Source: Amyloporia xantha (Eukaryota > Basidiomycota > Agaricomycetes > Polyporales > Adustoporiaceae). Taken from it: 64,000 bases of DNA. Positions 31,890-43,900 of the stretch are shown here, piece after piece. The notes beneath the pieces are model-generated. The model had not been told where the DNA came from and made no database searches. It worked only from the letters and a program-made list of their open reading frames with translations. Position 1 is the stretch's first letter; each line of letters begins with the position of its first letter. Made by a program: the position numbers and the translations under genes. The DNA lies in NCBI GenBank assembly GCA_036971615.1, contig JAYKKR010000023.1, positions 124,001-188,000 of the forward strand. Reading direction: 5' to 3'.

Positions 31890-34409
31890 TCAACGCATAG
31901 ACGGCTCCCTGAAATGCTTCAGGCGTTGAATCTGTGAACCTATCTGCGCGTCCGTCGGCATGTGCTTGCTGCCGACCCATTCTGTCATCCACTCGATCAA
32001 CCTGGCATATTCGCTTTGACCGCCTTTCCATCCCTCAACCAGGGGAGCATCCATGCTGACTTCTGCCCAATAGACTAGAGCGGTGGCCAGTGTGTGAGGT
32101 GAAGGTGTGATGCCCAAGTGGCGCATCCAGGCCAGCGCACGAGGGATCTGAGGGATCTGGGACTCCGTAGCAAGGACATCGATGTACGTGCGAAAGAGGA
32201 CGTCGTTGGGGAGTATTCGTGGGTAAGGAGAAGGGGAGAGTGCTGACGCTACGTTTTCAGGCTTGTCGTGCGCGGAATCCTTCTCAACTACTGGGCGCCT
32301 CGTCAGGCTACGGAAGAGGTCGGCGACAGGGAAAAACCCCTGAAAGTCGGCAGAAGGACGGATGGCCGTGGTGGGAGGAAGTCGAACATCCTTCAACTCC
32401 GGCCAGTGACTCCAGAGCACTTGGTGCGTAAGTCGAAGGGCGACAGAGCCAGCACGTTCTCCTCCCCATAAGCCGGTATTTGTCAGTCGCGATCCAGGAG
32501 TTAGCGCGAGATAAACTCTGTCGAACGCTTCTTTTCGCAGTGCGTCAGGGGAAAGTGACTTGTCCTCCATGGGTTGATTGAACAAGCTCCCTAAACCCAG
32601 CTCAGTGAGAGCACCTCGAAAAGATGGTGAGGATCTGCTTGCAGAGTGGGCTGTTTTCAGAAGGATCGTCAATGTATAGTGGTTAGGCTGTAAGCCAAAT
32701 AGTAACTGCAAGTTATCCCAGAGCATGAAAACAACGTCTGAGTGACCTGTGCGTTGCAGCGATGACATAAAAACATTGATAGCCTGAATATTGACCATGT
32801 CACGAGCGCACTCTCGGAACTCGGGAGATGTTGAGCCTATGACTGCGTGCAGGAATGCCAATGCCTCTTGTGGGTGACCAGCCAAAGTCAATACCTCAAC
32901 CCCAGCTCCAACCACCCATGGCGAGAATTTGTCTTTGTATTGCTTGATTTTCTCCCAGACGAGCAGCGCATTGGCGTGGTCTTTGCGCCGTAGGAGACCG
33001 TGAATCGCAAATAGATGGGTTGACATGTCGAAGCGCAAGAGAGGATGGTATAAGCGGGCATTCTGAAGAACATGGAGTAGTTGGGTGCTGGTGACATTCC
33101 GGTCGTTGGCGGCGACACGCACGGCACTCCTCCATGTACCAGCTCTCCGCAGGATACGGGCAGCACCGTTTCTATGAGGCAAGAGGAAACCGGGGCGTCG
33201 TTGGTCACCAGGAGCTACTGCGGCAGGCGGCTCGACTCCGACAGAAGAATCGTCATGAGTTGTCGACACCGTGGCCTCCGTCTCCTTGATGACGGTGGGT
33301 TCATTGTCCAAGGAGTTCTCCACCGGGCCGGATTTGCTCATCTCAAATGCAAGCTGCAGATAGGACTGCACTGCACTCGTAGACCGAAGGGTCGACAAGT
33401 AGCGAATTTCTGATCGGACGGGAACGATGGGGCCGCTAGCATTGTCTGACGAGGTGACATCGGCGCCCTTAGGACCATCTACCTCCCCAGGCCAATGCTG
33501 GTGAAGCAGACTGAGACAAAGCTCGGCTCTCCTCTTCCACCTTTCCCCAGCAAAAAGGTCGATGAGCCGGTACAAATGCTTGCGGGTAGGTCGGTAATTG
33601 TGCATTCTCATATGCCGTAGAATATTAAGGCCTAGAAACGGGGTACCGAATCGACTTCCGAGCAAAGCATTGTATGTGTTCTCGTTGAGACTGAGACCGC
33701 GCTCCTCCATGAACTTCAGTACGGCAATAGCGGGCACACTCGCGTCCTTGGAAGATGATGCGTATGAGAGCAGTTGTAGCAGAATCCGAAACGCAGCTTC
33801 GGGCACCGGCGTGTGGGCAGACCAGTCTAGAAACGTCTTGACCAGACGACCGAGATCCACAAGCTGATCGTGCTCAGCAAACCAGCAGGCAGCAAATATG
33901 AGCAGAGCAGGTTGAAGATGTGGCGGAGCAGCAGGAAAGTGATGATATGCCAACGCTAACGCGCTGTGGGCGTCCTGGGGGTGCTTAACCCTGTAGCAGA
34001 GGAGATAAAATACCAGCCAGGTGGGTGGTTGTACCAAGTCGACAGAGGGAGTAGCGCTCGGGATTCGTGAAGCGTCTGCCCGGAGGGTGATGATGCCTCT
34101 TCTCTCTAAACGCCTCAGGGCACCATCCAGATTGTTTGCGTAGACGATCGACTTCCAGGGTATATAATCGTGAAGCGTCATGCCCGAGCGATGCAACACA
34201 GGCACCGGAAGCATGGCGCCCCGCTCGCGGACGAGCTTGTTCAACAATGCGAAGGTGGGATCGTCGCAACACCGGCCATAATACCTGGAGATGCGAAAGA
34301 CTCTCCGGAGCAGCCGGTCATGGTCATTTGGCACAGCTGGCTGAGCGACGGCCGAGAAAGCTCGAGCATGTGGCTTCGTCAAGTTGCGATGGACCACCTT
34401 CAACCACAT
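31890..34409 (-). CDS. Mitochondrial pentatricopeptide-repeat (PPR)-like protein
   Basis: A long frame of about 839 codons without obvious introns. I start at 34409 because it gives a classical mitochondrial presequence (MWLKVVHRNLTKPHARAF: basic, amphipathic, no acids) rather than the longer upstream frame. Helix-pair repeats with PPR spacing appear, for example NTYNALLGSRFG with LNILRHMRMHNYRP, NHYTLTILLKTA, and IPRALAWMRHLGITPSPHTLATAL near the end. PPR proteins bind organelle RNA in a sequence-specific way and act in processing or translation. The stop at 31890 is probably premature: a -1 shift near 31935 leads into a helical stretch (FQGAVYALTEMVNELL) that continues to about 31711. It diverges from the SR protein gene. 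Confidence 0.75.
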   Translation of the reverse strand: MWLKVVHRNLTKPHARAFSAVAQPAVPNDHDRLLRRVFRISRYYGRCCDDPTFALLNKLVRERGAMLPVPVLHRSGMTLHDYIPWKSIVYANNLDGALRRLERRGIITLRADASRIPSATPSVDLVQPPTWLVFYLLCYRVKHPQDAHSALALAYHHFPAAPPHLQPALLIFAACWFAEHDQLVDLGRLVKTFLDWSAHTPVPEAAFRILLQLLSYASSSKDASVPAIAVLKFMEERGLSLNENTYNALLGSRFGTPFLGLNILRHMRMHNYRPTRKHLYRLIDLFAGERWKRRAELCLSLLHQHWPGEVDGPKGADVTSSDNASGPIVPVRSEIRYLSTLRSTSAVQSYLQLAFEMSKSGPVENSLDNEPTVIKETEATVSTTHDDSSVGVEPPAAVAPGDQRRPGFLLPHRNGAARILRRAGTWRSAVRVAANDRNVTSTQLLHVLQNARLYHPLLRFDMSTHLFAIHGLLRRKDHANALLVWEKIKQYKDKFSPWVVGAGVEVLTLAGHPQEALAFLHAVIGSTSPEFRECARDMVNIQAINVFMSSLQRTGHSDVVFMLWDNLQLLFGLQPNHYTLTILLKTAHSASRSSPSFRGALTELGLGSLFNQPMEDKSLSPDALRKEAFDRVYLALTPGSRLTNTGLWGGERAGSVALRLTHQVLWSHWPELKDVRLPPTTAIRPSADFQGFFPVADLFRSLTRRPVVEKDSAHDKPENVASALSPSPYPRILPNDVLFRTYIDVLATESQIPQIPRALAWMRHLGITPSPHTLATALVYWAEVSMDAPLVEGWKGGQSEYARLIEWMTEWVGSKHMPTDAQIGSQIQRLKHFREPSMR

Positions 34410-34808
34410 GCATCTACATATGTAGTGAGTGATACCGCGTTGTAAGAGGTCTTGATGTAGCACGAACCTGTGCACCCATCCACCCAGCCCTGAGAGGCGT
34501 TGCTGTAGTTTTGAGACCCAGGAATTTGAGGCAGAATGCGATATAAAATCGACTAGAGGACGTTCTGCCGTTGAACAATCCGCTGGCGGTCCAATTCACC
34601 CTGCCAGGTTGAAGCTACTTAGCAGGCGCCTGCTGTGCGGCCAAAATCATGCGGCCCGCCTCAGGCCGCGCCACAGGCCAAGTAAGACCAAACACCCGCC
34701 AGATCTCCGCCAACTCCGCCGTTTTGGGTTGGACTGTTCCGCCAACGTTCCTACAGTGAATCCGACGACGTCGACGCTGTGTCGGACAGTGGGCTGCTGG
34801 TAGAAACG
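34410..34808. promoter_or_regulatory. Divergent promoter (PPR-like / SR protein)
   Basis: 399 bp between opposed start codons. It holds a GC-rich palindrome-like GCGGCCCGCCTCAGGCCGCG near 34651. No TATA box is evident. Confidence 0.45.
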
Positions 34809-35815
34809 ATGCCTCGCATTTTGTTCGTGAGTGGTTTTCATCCCGCAACGCGTGCTCGTGATCTTGCCTTCGAGTTTGAGCGGTAAGTTAGTCAATTTTG
34901 TCTTTATGCCACTCAGGATTACAACTTGTTTGGCAGCTATGGACCCCTTGTGCGCTGTGATGTGCCTGCTCCCCGCAATCCCAACGCCAACTCCAATCCG
35001 TGAGTATTTCTTCTTCAGGACTTTACCCCTTGCTACAGTCGAGTGGCCTCGAACATCCGTTGTCTGCGTGCGCCGTCCCTATGCGAGAGCTTGCCGCGCT
35101 CTGCCCGATGCCGTCGAGTCAAATTACGAACGAGTCTAGTCGTGGACCGCGGAGCGTCGCATACACGAAGCCCAAGCTACTTCGATCGTTCCATGTGCCG
35201 CGTTCCGCCCGAGAACATCCTCGCTCAACGTGCCCCTTCGAACCTCTCGCAGTTATGCCTTTGTCGAATTCCGAAGCCAACGCGACGCTGAGGATGCCTA
35301 CTACGATATGTACGTCCATTGCGATACGCCCAAACTGGTTCTGACACCATCCGATCCAGGCATGGAAGGAGCTTTGAGGGTGCGCGCTTAAGCATTCAGG
35401 TGAGACCGGTCTGAATCTCAATATGCTCTTGTGACTAACGGATGTTATTTGGAAGTGGGCTAAAAATCCCCCTTCTTCTGTGTGGCGTTACGACAGGAGG
35501 TCTCCTCCCCCTCGTCGTGATCGTGACCGCTCTCGCAGTCCCCGTCGTCGTTCTGACCGGGACAGAGACCGTGATCGCGATCGCGAACGAGACCGAGACC
35601 GGGACAGGGACCGTGACCGCGGCGACCGTGACAAAGACAAAGACGTGGACAGAGATGCGGACAGAGACAGAGACAGGAGGAGAAGGAGCCGAACGCCTGA
35701 GCGACGAAGGAGCCCAACTCCTGAAAAGCGAAAGGAGGACAGGGCTAGGACGCCTCCGTTGGACGAGGCGAAAAAGGATGACGACAGGGCACAGACGCCT
35801 CCTTACGACCATTAG
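34809..35815 (+). CDS. SR-type splicing factor (RRM plus RS/RD domain)
   Basis: SR proteins bind exonic RNA through an RRM and recruit the spliceosome through their RS tail. Exons: 34809-34882, 34937-34999, 35253-35309, 35360-35399 and 35456-35815; all phases agree. The RRM begins RILFVSGFHPATRARDLAFEF, a somewhat degenerate RNP2. RNP1 is NPYAFVEFRSQRDAEDAYYDM, followed by HGRSFEGARLSIQWAK. The tail is SPPPRRDRDRSRSPRRR and a long RD/DRD repeat, then RTPERRRSPTPEKR. The third intron (35000-35252, 253 nt) is much longer than the others and may hold an alternative exon, a common self-regulatory device in SR genes. Nuclear. Total about 197 residues. Confidence 0.92.
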
Positions 35816-36073
35816 ACTCGTTTATGCTTCCTATTAATAAGCTTAACAATGTCGCGCTAAAAGCTGTTGTTCCTGTCGTTCTTGATCAATATGGTGTATG
35901 TAGTGGACAGCTGAAAATTGATGATGACCGTATTTTGTATTTGTACGGTTCAAATCTCAGTACAGTAGCTGAAGTTGTTTGAGATCGTGCCAACACCGCG
36001 CCAACGTACTTATTTAATGCATGCGTTGTATGCGCGCTAGGGTGCTCGACCCTTTCAAAACTGAACGAGCATC

Positions 36074-37857
36074 ATGTCTTCCGAGACTCATGTTCCCACA
36101 GTAGACGATCTACGAGTGAGATTATAGACCAGTCTCCTTGCAGTCTCCATTGAAATCCAGGTCTTCTAGGTCAAACTGTGTTTCATCTGCCGGGAGGAGG
36201 AGCGCTACGACCGTGAGGGCTGCTTCTTGCAAGGTCCATTCGTCTTCTGAACACAGTTTCGTTTCCCAGAACCGGAAGACCCGCCCAGAGCATGGACACA
36301 CCCGTGTAACTGCACACTCGTTGCCCATGAATCATGTCTCTTACAGTGGATCAAGGCCGCACAGCAGGATCCATCAAAGGCCAAGAACGCATTGAAGTGC
36401 CCCCAATGTGCCTCTACCTACCAACTGGAGAGTGATAATCCGTTCATCCTGAGGCTGTTGGACAATGTGAACGGAAGCATCTCCATCGTCGGAAGGGTTG
36501 TCAGTGCTGCCGGGTTGGTGGGGATTGTTGTATCTGTAGGCTTCGGTGAGTTATGATCGAGTGTAGCATCATCATAATTTCTGCACTCTGATACATTTCA
36601 ACAGGTATCTACATTATCTGCACCTCTTATGGTGCGCTCGCTTTACGGCAATTCCTTGGCGATGAGATGTGCGTACAGTCTCCAGTGACTGACATCAGCT
36701 CACCATACCTCCTTCAGGTACAATATTCTATTGACCGATGACCCAAGCAAATGGCCATGGCATGCATTTGTCAATCTTCCTCTCATTCCTTTGAGTCTCG
36801 TCTTGTCTCGCACTCGTTTCTTCAACACTCTGCCTCTTGTACCTCTCTATCTCGCATGGCCATCTTCCCCACCAGTGTCCTCGGCTGGAGGGCTGGTATT
36901 TTCTCGCTGGAACCTTTCGGACCGCGCAAATGCTATCTACCCCTCCGCACCTCTCCTTACCTGGCCGCCTTCTCCGATCATGACCGCACTGGCGTTCCCA
37001 ATAGCGGCAACATTATATAGGCAATGTTTTCTCAGAGTGAAGCACTGGATCATGGGTACGAAGCCGGGGCCGCGGCAGAGCGTCCGGGAGGTCATCTGGG
37101 ATCTTGGCGGGGACGGCCCCGCTCCGCTACGTGCGCGCATCGGTGTGAACATCCACGACGGGCGGGGCGGCGGCGGGGGCCAGCAACAGGCGCAGGAGGC
37201 AGGTCAGGCGGGCGAAGAGCAGGGGGACGAGCCAGCCGACGATCCTGCAGTCGTTGCGGAGCGCACGTTGCTCGTGACCAACGCCTCCCTGGGCCGCTTC
37301 GTCGGAGGTGCGCTGATGATGCCTGCCATCGCCAACTTCATGGGCTCTCTGCTCATGCGCCTGTCGAGACGCTCGCGACTTCTGCGGCAGTTCTTGGCCA
37401 TTCGGCCGCCGATGAGGGGCGCTGCTGCGAATCCCGTCAGTGGTTGGTTGGAGAGCCAGTCGTGGGATGGTATGAGCCTTGCAAAGCAGGTGGGGCTGGG
37501 TGTCCGGGTCGCGTTCGACCTTATGTGCGGCGGCACTCGGACGTGGCATGAGTGCGATCCTGTCTGGTAAGGATGATCGTGTAGTGTGAGGCTATTTTGA
37601 ACTCATATTTACATTCAATTATTAGGTGGAGGAATTCAATCGGTTTGGGCATTTTCATCGTGGTAAGTGATCGCCGTGAATTGGACCTGCTCATGATAAT
37701 GACTGCATAATGATCCTTTTCAAAGGCAAAAGATTGCATCAAGCTTCTGCATTTGTATCTGGCAAAGCGTGAATTGGAGACTCGCCGAGTGAAAAGTCTC
37801 TCTTTCGCTGGCGTAGACATCAAAGAGCTGGATTTGATTGATTCGCTTTCCCGTTGA
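36074..37857 (+). CDS. RING-CH (MARCH-type) membrane E3 ubiquitin ligase
   Basis: Exons: 36074-36115, 36170-36233, 36270-36545, 36605-36668, 36718-37566, 37626-37662 and 37726-37857, phases consistent. The N-terminal RING-CH finger is complete: CFIC with REEERYDREGC, HPCNCTLVAHESC supplying the Cys/His ligands, and CPQC closing it. Downstream hydrophobic segments (VVSAAGLVGIVVSVGF, IYIICTSYGALAL, LPLIPLSLVLS, ALAFPIAATLY) suggest several membrane spans, as in the MARCH/Ssm4-like family, which ubiquitinates membrane proteins at the ER or endosomes. Between them lies a Gly/Gln-rich loop (GRGGGGGQQQAQEAG). The C-terminal exons end DLIDSLSR. A stop in unspliced sequence at 37570 would shorten it; the spliced reading keeps a sensible tail. 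Confidence 0.88.
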
Positions 37858-38150
37858 ATGCACTCCAAATAAGCAATGTCTTTTGAGTCCCGTCCTGCAT
37901 GTATTCTAGGATTTCGCCCTACCCTATCCCATACCGCAACTCCTACTGGCATAAATTTGTCTTGCGTGAAAGCTTATTAGTTGGAGATCAATAGGTGCAC
38001 TTTCGACCAACGTAATTATGGCCGTCTTCTCAAGGCTTGCGTTACGGATAGTCAAGTCGAAAACAGTCAAACAGACCAAAGTACAGATAGGGACCACGTG
38101 GGCGCGCCTACATCACAGCAGAGATACACTCCATCGCTACAGAATCCATC
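37858..38150. other. Convergent intergenic region
   Basis: 293 bp between the ends of the RING-CH gene and the eIF2-gamma gene. No gene is seen. Confidence 0.5.
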
Positions 38151-39920
38151 TTATGATACAGTCATTTCAATCGACTTCAAGCACCGTCCCCCGCTGGACA
38201 CTGCCCCAGCCTTGCAAAAGACCACAGTCAGCCTCCAAGTGTAAAGCAGACGGCCACAATCTGACTTACCGACCAGCCGCCAATGCTTCTCGATTCGGCG
38301 CGACAATGCTACCTTCTCGCCCACTTCTGTACATGCTGGCGACGTCAGCTGAATTTTCGCCAGGTCCGCCTTGACGCTCAGGACACGGCCGCCAGTGGAC
38401 GTTGACCCGATGTTGATGAGTAGCAGCTCGCCCTTGACAAGCTTGGAGACTTTCGTCTGCTTTTTGTCCTCGGTCTTGACACCCAGCAGTCGTCGCAGGA
38501 GGAAGAGGCTGATCTCGAGTTCTGGATGCGCGATGGGTCAGGGAACGATGCTGCCGATACTAGTGGTGGAAGGCTCACCGCTGTAGATATTGGGTAGCTT
38601 GCCAACGGCGCCGAGCACCTGCCCGACGAGACGGTCCGCTCGGCAGAGGGTGGGGTCAATGCGTGTCCCGACACCGATCAGGCCTCCGGGAACGGCGAAC
38701 TGGAGGTGGTTGCTTTCCGCGTGCAACGAAACGATGCGGCTGAAAATCGGCTTGCACTTATTCCGGCCCTGCTCGTCCTTAGTGACGATACCGGGGCGAA
38801 TCTCCACCTCCTGGCCCAGACGTAGCACACCCGTGAGGATGGACCCGCCGGCGACGCCGCCCTTGAGCTCGTCCACCTCGGCACCGGGCTTATTGACGTC
38901 GAAGGAACGGATGACGATCAGTTTGGGGTCGGCGGTGAAGTCACGGACAGGAATAGGAATGCGCTTAACGATGTACTCGTTCACAGCGTCGATGTTGTAC
39001 TTGAGCTGGGCGGAGATCGGGACGATGGGGGATGACTCGGCGACGGTACCTGTAGTCGCGTTCAGGAGCAAGGCGAGCAAAGGAGTAGATGCTACCAACC
39101 TTTTACGAAAGCGGATATACTCTTCTGGTGTTCTAGTGCCTGCGCTTCCTTGATGAGATCGACCTTGTTTTGCAAAATGATGATGTTCTCGAGCTTCATG
39201 ATCTCCACGGCGGCCAAGTGTTCCGATGTTTGGGGTTGAGGGCACGTCTCATTGCCCGCAATGAGGAGTAGCGCGGCGTCCATAACGGCCGCACCGTTTA
39301 ACATGGTGGCCATCAGAATATCGTGACCAGGGCAGTCGACGAAAGAGACATGTCGAATGAGCTTCATTCGGTGGCCACAGCCGGGTCGTTCACAAGGAGG
39401 GTTGTCCTCCTTGTCAGAGCGATATGAGCGATAGCAACCTGGTCTTGGGCAAGCCTCGTTCTCGCATTTGTAGATCTGGAATGCAAAATGAGGCGCCATA
39501 ACGTGCCCATGGGTGGTGATCACTCACTTTCGCATTGGCGTAACCCAGCTTGATCGTAATATTCCTGACCAGCTCATTCTTGAAACGGACAGTCATGACA
39601 CCGGATATGGCCTTCACGACGGTTGACTTTCCGTGGGCGACATGGCCGATCGTACCTGCGAGAGTCACATCAGGTGCTGTGTTCGTCAGCTCTCAAACAG
39701 CATTCGCATACCGAGATTGATTGTGGCCTTATGGAGCGCGTTAGAATTGTCCTGGGGAAAGGAATAAGCATCTCACCTGTTTTGAAATGACTTCAGGCGA
39801 CAGAGGAGTCAGGGTAGATGGATCAATGTCGATATACGTGATTTTCTCGTCAATCTCGTCCTCCTCCACCTCGCTGTCAGAGTCTTCGTGTTGTTTTTGA
39901 GCTGTCTCGTCTCCTGGCAT
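38151..39920 (-). CDS. GCD11: Translation initiation factor eIF2 subunit gamma
   Basis: The GTPase subunit of eIF2, carrying initiator Met-tRNA to the 40S ribosome. ATG at 39920; the acidic N-terminus ends SPEVISKQ. A 16-nt exon (ATINL) follows, then GHVAHGKST (G1 P-loop) and [10 protein letters not shown] (switch 1). The zinc-knuckle insert [15 protein letters not shown] with CERPGCGHR is specific to the gamma subunit. Next come DCPGHD (G3), NKVDL (G4) and [11 protein letters not shown] (G5), and the beta-barrel domains ([40 protein letters not shown]). The last exon after a short intron gives [11 protein letters not shown] and the stop at 38151. Length and motif order match the family. Confidence 0.97.
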
Positions 39921-40916
39921 GGCTGCAGCGACTTGGATGGACGGGAGGGTCGAAGTAGGGTAGATTGAGCAATCGGCTCGAAATTGCGGTCGTCTGCAGA
40001 AAGTCGGTGATTTCGAGTCAACGTGACAATGGTGATTGTGACAGGACCCGATCGTCACAGATCACATCTCAATTACGTAAGTAGTATGTTCGTTCTTGGT
40101 CGTCGACCCCACATCCGGGGCAGGCTCAGCCTGGCTCAGCGACCAGCTTAACATCCCTGTGGCGATATACTTCGACCCGGAGCGCGTCTCCGTGTCGACC
40201 AATATCGCTACAGAGTCCTTCATCAAAAGCCCCTAAGTATGCTCTTACCTGAAACCCGGAAGGACTTGCCAACCGCTGGCTGTTCACGTCCGCTCGGTGG
40301 CCCGGTCAAAATTCGAACGGTACACATCGTGCCTTAACTTCTCCCGATCACAACCACGGCGGTGAGTCTCATCTACACGCATCTTTGCAAGTAGAATTTT
40401 CAGGCTGGCGGATGATCTAACCGAATACAGTTGTTGCACTGGATGGCATACTCCGTTTCCGCTACCACTCTGGTCCAGACCGCGGAAGTTTTCCTGGTCG
40501 TGCATCACGAAAATCAACATTCCACGGAAATGTGAAAATAACGACCAGAAGACTTCCATCGGATTGCGGACGTCGACTCGCATCCGCAGGCGGATGCGCC
40601 TATACACCACCTGCCGTAAATGGCAATAGACGGTCGCCTCCCGCGGGACGAGGCCAATCGCACCGTCAAGTCTGCAGCGGATGCAACCCTATTTAGGCAC
40701 GGATGTACGGGAGGTAACAGCGCTTCCATCCGCACGTTCCCTTAGCCTCATCTGTTTGTCCCATCCGACCATCCGCTTTCAAGGTCGCCACCATGACTTT
40801 AAAGTCTTTTCAATGTTTCCTCCCGCTTTCCACAATCTCTCCACATAACTTCAACCTTCTACACTCTCGCTCTCTACTGTGGATTTTTTCTAGCCGAACT
40901 TGTATTTTTTTTAACG
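39921..40916. promoter_or_regulatory. Divergent promoter region (eIF2-gamma / GT2 synthase)
   Basis: About 1 kb, the longest upstream region among the conserved genes. It contains the palindrome GCATCCGCAGGCGGATGC near 40581 and several CATCCG/CGGATG motifs between 40550 and 40780. Pyrimidine-rich tracts precede the GT2 start at 40917. The motif clusters may be regulatory, which is inference. Confidence 0.45.
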
Positions 40917-43900
40917 ATGCCTGGCACTGATCCCCAGTCTCCGGCGCCTCAGTGTCCTCAGCCTTCCTATTTTTCTTTGCGGCGCCCGAGAAGCTACCTT
41001 TCCGGCAGTCCTTCTGAATCGCCAGCAACGACACCGGGCTCTCCTGGCGACGCAGAGTCACAGCTCTTGACGCCCGGCGGTAGACCCAACCTTTTCAAGT
41101 CGAAGTTACCGGTCTCCCAGAGGGTGAGTGCTTTAGCAGAGATGGCTTTCATAAATTTGACTCCTTATGATTCTTCAAGTTTTCGAAGGCGACTAAGAAG
41201 GGAGCAGCTGGCCCGACGAGGCTCCAGTCAAAGTGGTTAGGAAAAGGGGGAAACCCTCTGAGTACAGACTCGCTCCAATCCGACCCCGCCTCGGACCTTC
41301 AGAACGCTTTACCTTTCTCTTCGAGCTCCGCTACGGCGTCGAGCCCCCTTGCCTCCCTTCGTTCAAGTCTCTCTGGGTCACAGTCGTCTGGCCTCTCGTC
41401 TGTGTCCTCCGACGGACATCACCACCACAGACGTAGGGCGTCTGACGAATCTCATCACGATGGAGACGACAGACACGCCGTTCAATCCGCTTTGCGCTCC
41501 AGCACTGACGAAATCGAGGAGGTTGCCCGTTCCATCCACGACAAAGAGCACCTTCGCCCCACGGTTATCGTCAGGGACTACGGCACATCCGATGAGGGTC
41601 GCTTCCCGGCGAAATTCGATCCCCTCCTGCGCCTAGACCCCTTGCAGCGCACTAACAGCGGCAAGTGGGCCGATAGGCTTCGTCAACGCCCTTCGCAGCT
41701 GTCGCTCTCTCGCCCTACTAGTCCTTCGACGGACTTGTTGTCTCCTGCCGCGGTTTACCTCAGATCGCCTCTGGCGGTCAAGTCGACCTCGAACATTGAG
41801 GACACTCTTAGCCGGAGCTTCTTGCGGACGAACAGCCGATCCAAGGCCGGCAAGCACGTTGATGAAGACATCGACTTCAACCGCATCAAGCTTCCCGCTC
41901 CGCTGGCGCCGTCGCTTTCGCTTCCGGAACTTCGCAGTCCGTTTGAAGACCGCAGCGAATTGATCGACGACAGGGATCTGGTCGACCGCCTCCGTCCTAA
42001 GCGACCGCATCGAGGGCTACCTCGGGTCTCGCGTGACAACTCCGCAGGCAGTTCATTTTCTCTCAGCACCGGGGACGACGACGATTCTGAAGAAGAAGAT
42101 GATGGCCTCGGTCCTCCGCCCGACGTCCCTCCTGCGCTCGAGTACGTCGATCCCGAGATCGAGTGTATCGCACCGAATGCGTCGACAACCACCCTGCCCC
42201 TCGCCGAGGCACAGCGTCTTGACGAGCCCGGCAACCAGCACCCCTGGTCCATTCCTCCCTTCAACATCGTCGAGCGGAGCACGCCGACGATCCGTAAGTG
42301 GAGAGCGACCTTCAAAGTCAGCATCAGTTTCGCTGTCGTCTCTAGTCTGCTCGTCGGGTACGGTCTCCGCGTGAAGATTGTCAAGGTTGGGCCGTGGAGT
42401 TTCGGAATGTACGGGCTTCTTCTGGTCGTCGGTATGTAGAGCAACAGTGCGTTACCCCGTCACATCTAACCAAATCACATGTGCGCAGACTTTATTGTGC
42501 AAACTATCGCTGCGTCCGTCAATCGTCGCAGAGTGAATGCATTGACGAAAAAATCGCCTATCGTCAAGGGCGTAGCGGAGCGACTTGCTGCCCAGGACGA
42601 GACTCCCGTTGTCGAGCCTGCTCCGCTGCCTGAGTGCAGTATTGCCGTCGTGGGGTATCGTGAGGACGAAGAGGCATGGATCGCAGTAAGTTCTTATGCT
42701 ATCACATTCCCTTAAGAGGTTTTACTGACGCTCCGTAGTGTCTCAAGTCGCTACAGGCACAAGAGTACCCCATCAAGCACATCATCGGGGTTGTCGACGG
42801 CAACGATGGGCCTGACTTGGCCATGGCTGACGCATTCGGAAAAGGCGTTCCCGGAAGACCAGCGCCTCATCTCGCACCTTCCTGTTCTTCTCTCGGTCAT
42901 GTACAAAGAGAAATACTGGGAGTACATCAACTCTCTCGACCACCCACAGTTGAGCCGCTGGCAGTTCTTCAAGATGTGGTTGACGCAGAAAGCTCGCCCC
43001 GGTCAAGCAGAGGCGCACGAAGTCGCTTGGAATCACATCTTGAATTACCTGCACGCGAAGGCCCTACGGAGGAGCGATGGGCAGACTGGAAGGGGCATTT
43101 GTTTCTCTCAGTACGTTGTTGTTGCATTATCTTGATTCACAGTACTGACTTCTTTTGTAGACCGCACGGTCATAAACGTCACGCCATGTTCACTGCCTTC
43201 ATGGTCGGAGCATACGCTCTCGGAACCAAGGACGCCATGCTTACGACCGACAGTGACACCTACGTTTACCCCGACGCTGTGAAGAACATGATGGCCTTGC
43301 TCTTCAGCGACAGCAAGCTTGCCGGTGTTACTGGAGATGTTCGCATCTGGAACAAGTCGGACTCTTTCCTCGCTCTCATGTCGTCTATTCGTTACTGGTT
43401 TGCCTTCAACGTCGAACGTGCTTGCCAGAGCGCTTTCGGGTGTGTTGGATGTTTGTCCGGTCCGGTAAGTGTCGCTTGTCACTGTACGTATAGCAAGTGC
43501 TTATACGTCCACGAATTTGACAGTTGGGTCTATACAAGACGTCTGATCTGATATCTGTACTTGGCCCGTGGATCTTGCAATCATTCCTGGGCAAGGAGAC
43601 GACCTTCGGTGACGATCGCCACCTTAGTAACCGGATTCTCTCTCTCGGTCACAAGACGGGCTACACGCATCTTGCCATGTGTGATAGTGATACGCCGGCC
43701 GGTTATGTCCGCTGGGTCAAGCAGCAGACGCGTTGGTCGAAGAGTTTCTTCCGAGAGGCATACTGGTTCCCGAAGAGTTTCGCTTACCATGACTTTGTGA
43801 GTAGCCACACTGTCAGCAATTGTCATTCAAACTAACATTCTTTGGCAGTGGCTGACGGTGGAGACGACGAAACAGTTCATGTACCCCATGGTGCTCACCG

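Noticed and set aside
42817..43551. Alternative continuous frame through the GT2 gene
   Set aside because: It is open, but its first half gives sequence unlike any GT2 enzyme; the other frame with one base dropped gives the expected residues up to ICFSQPHGHKRHA.
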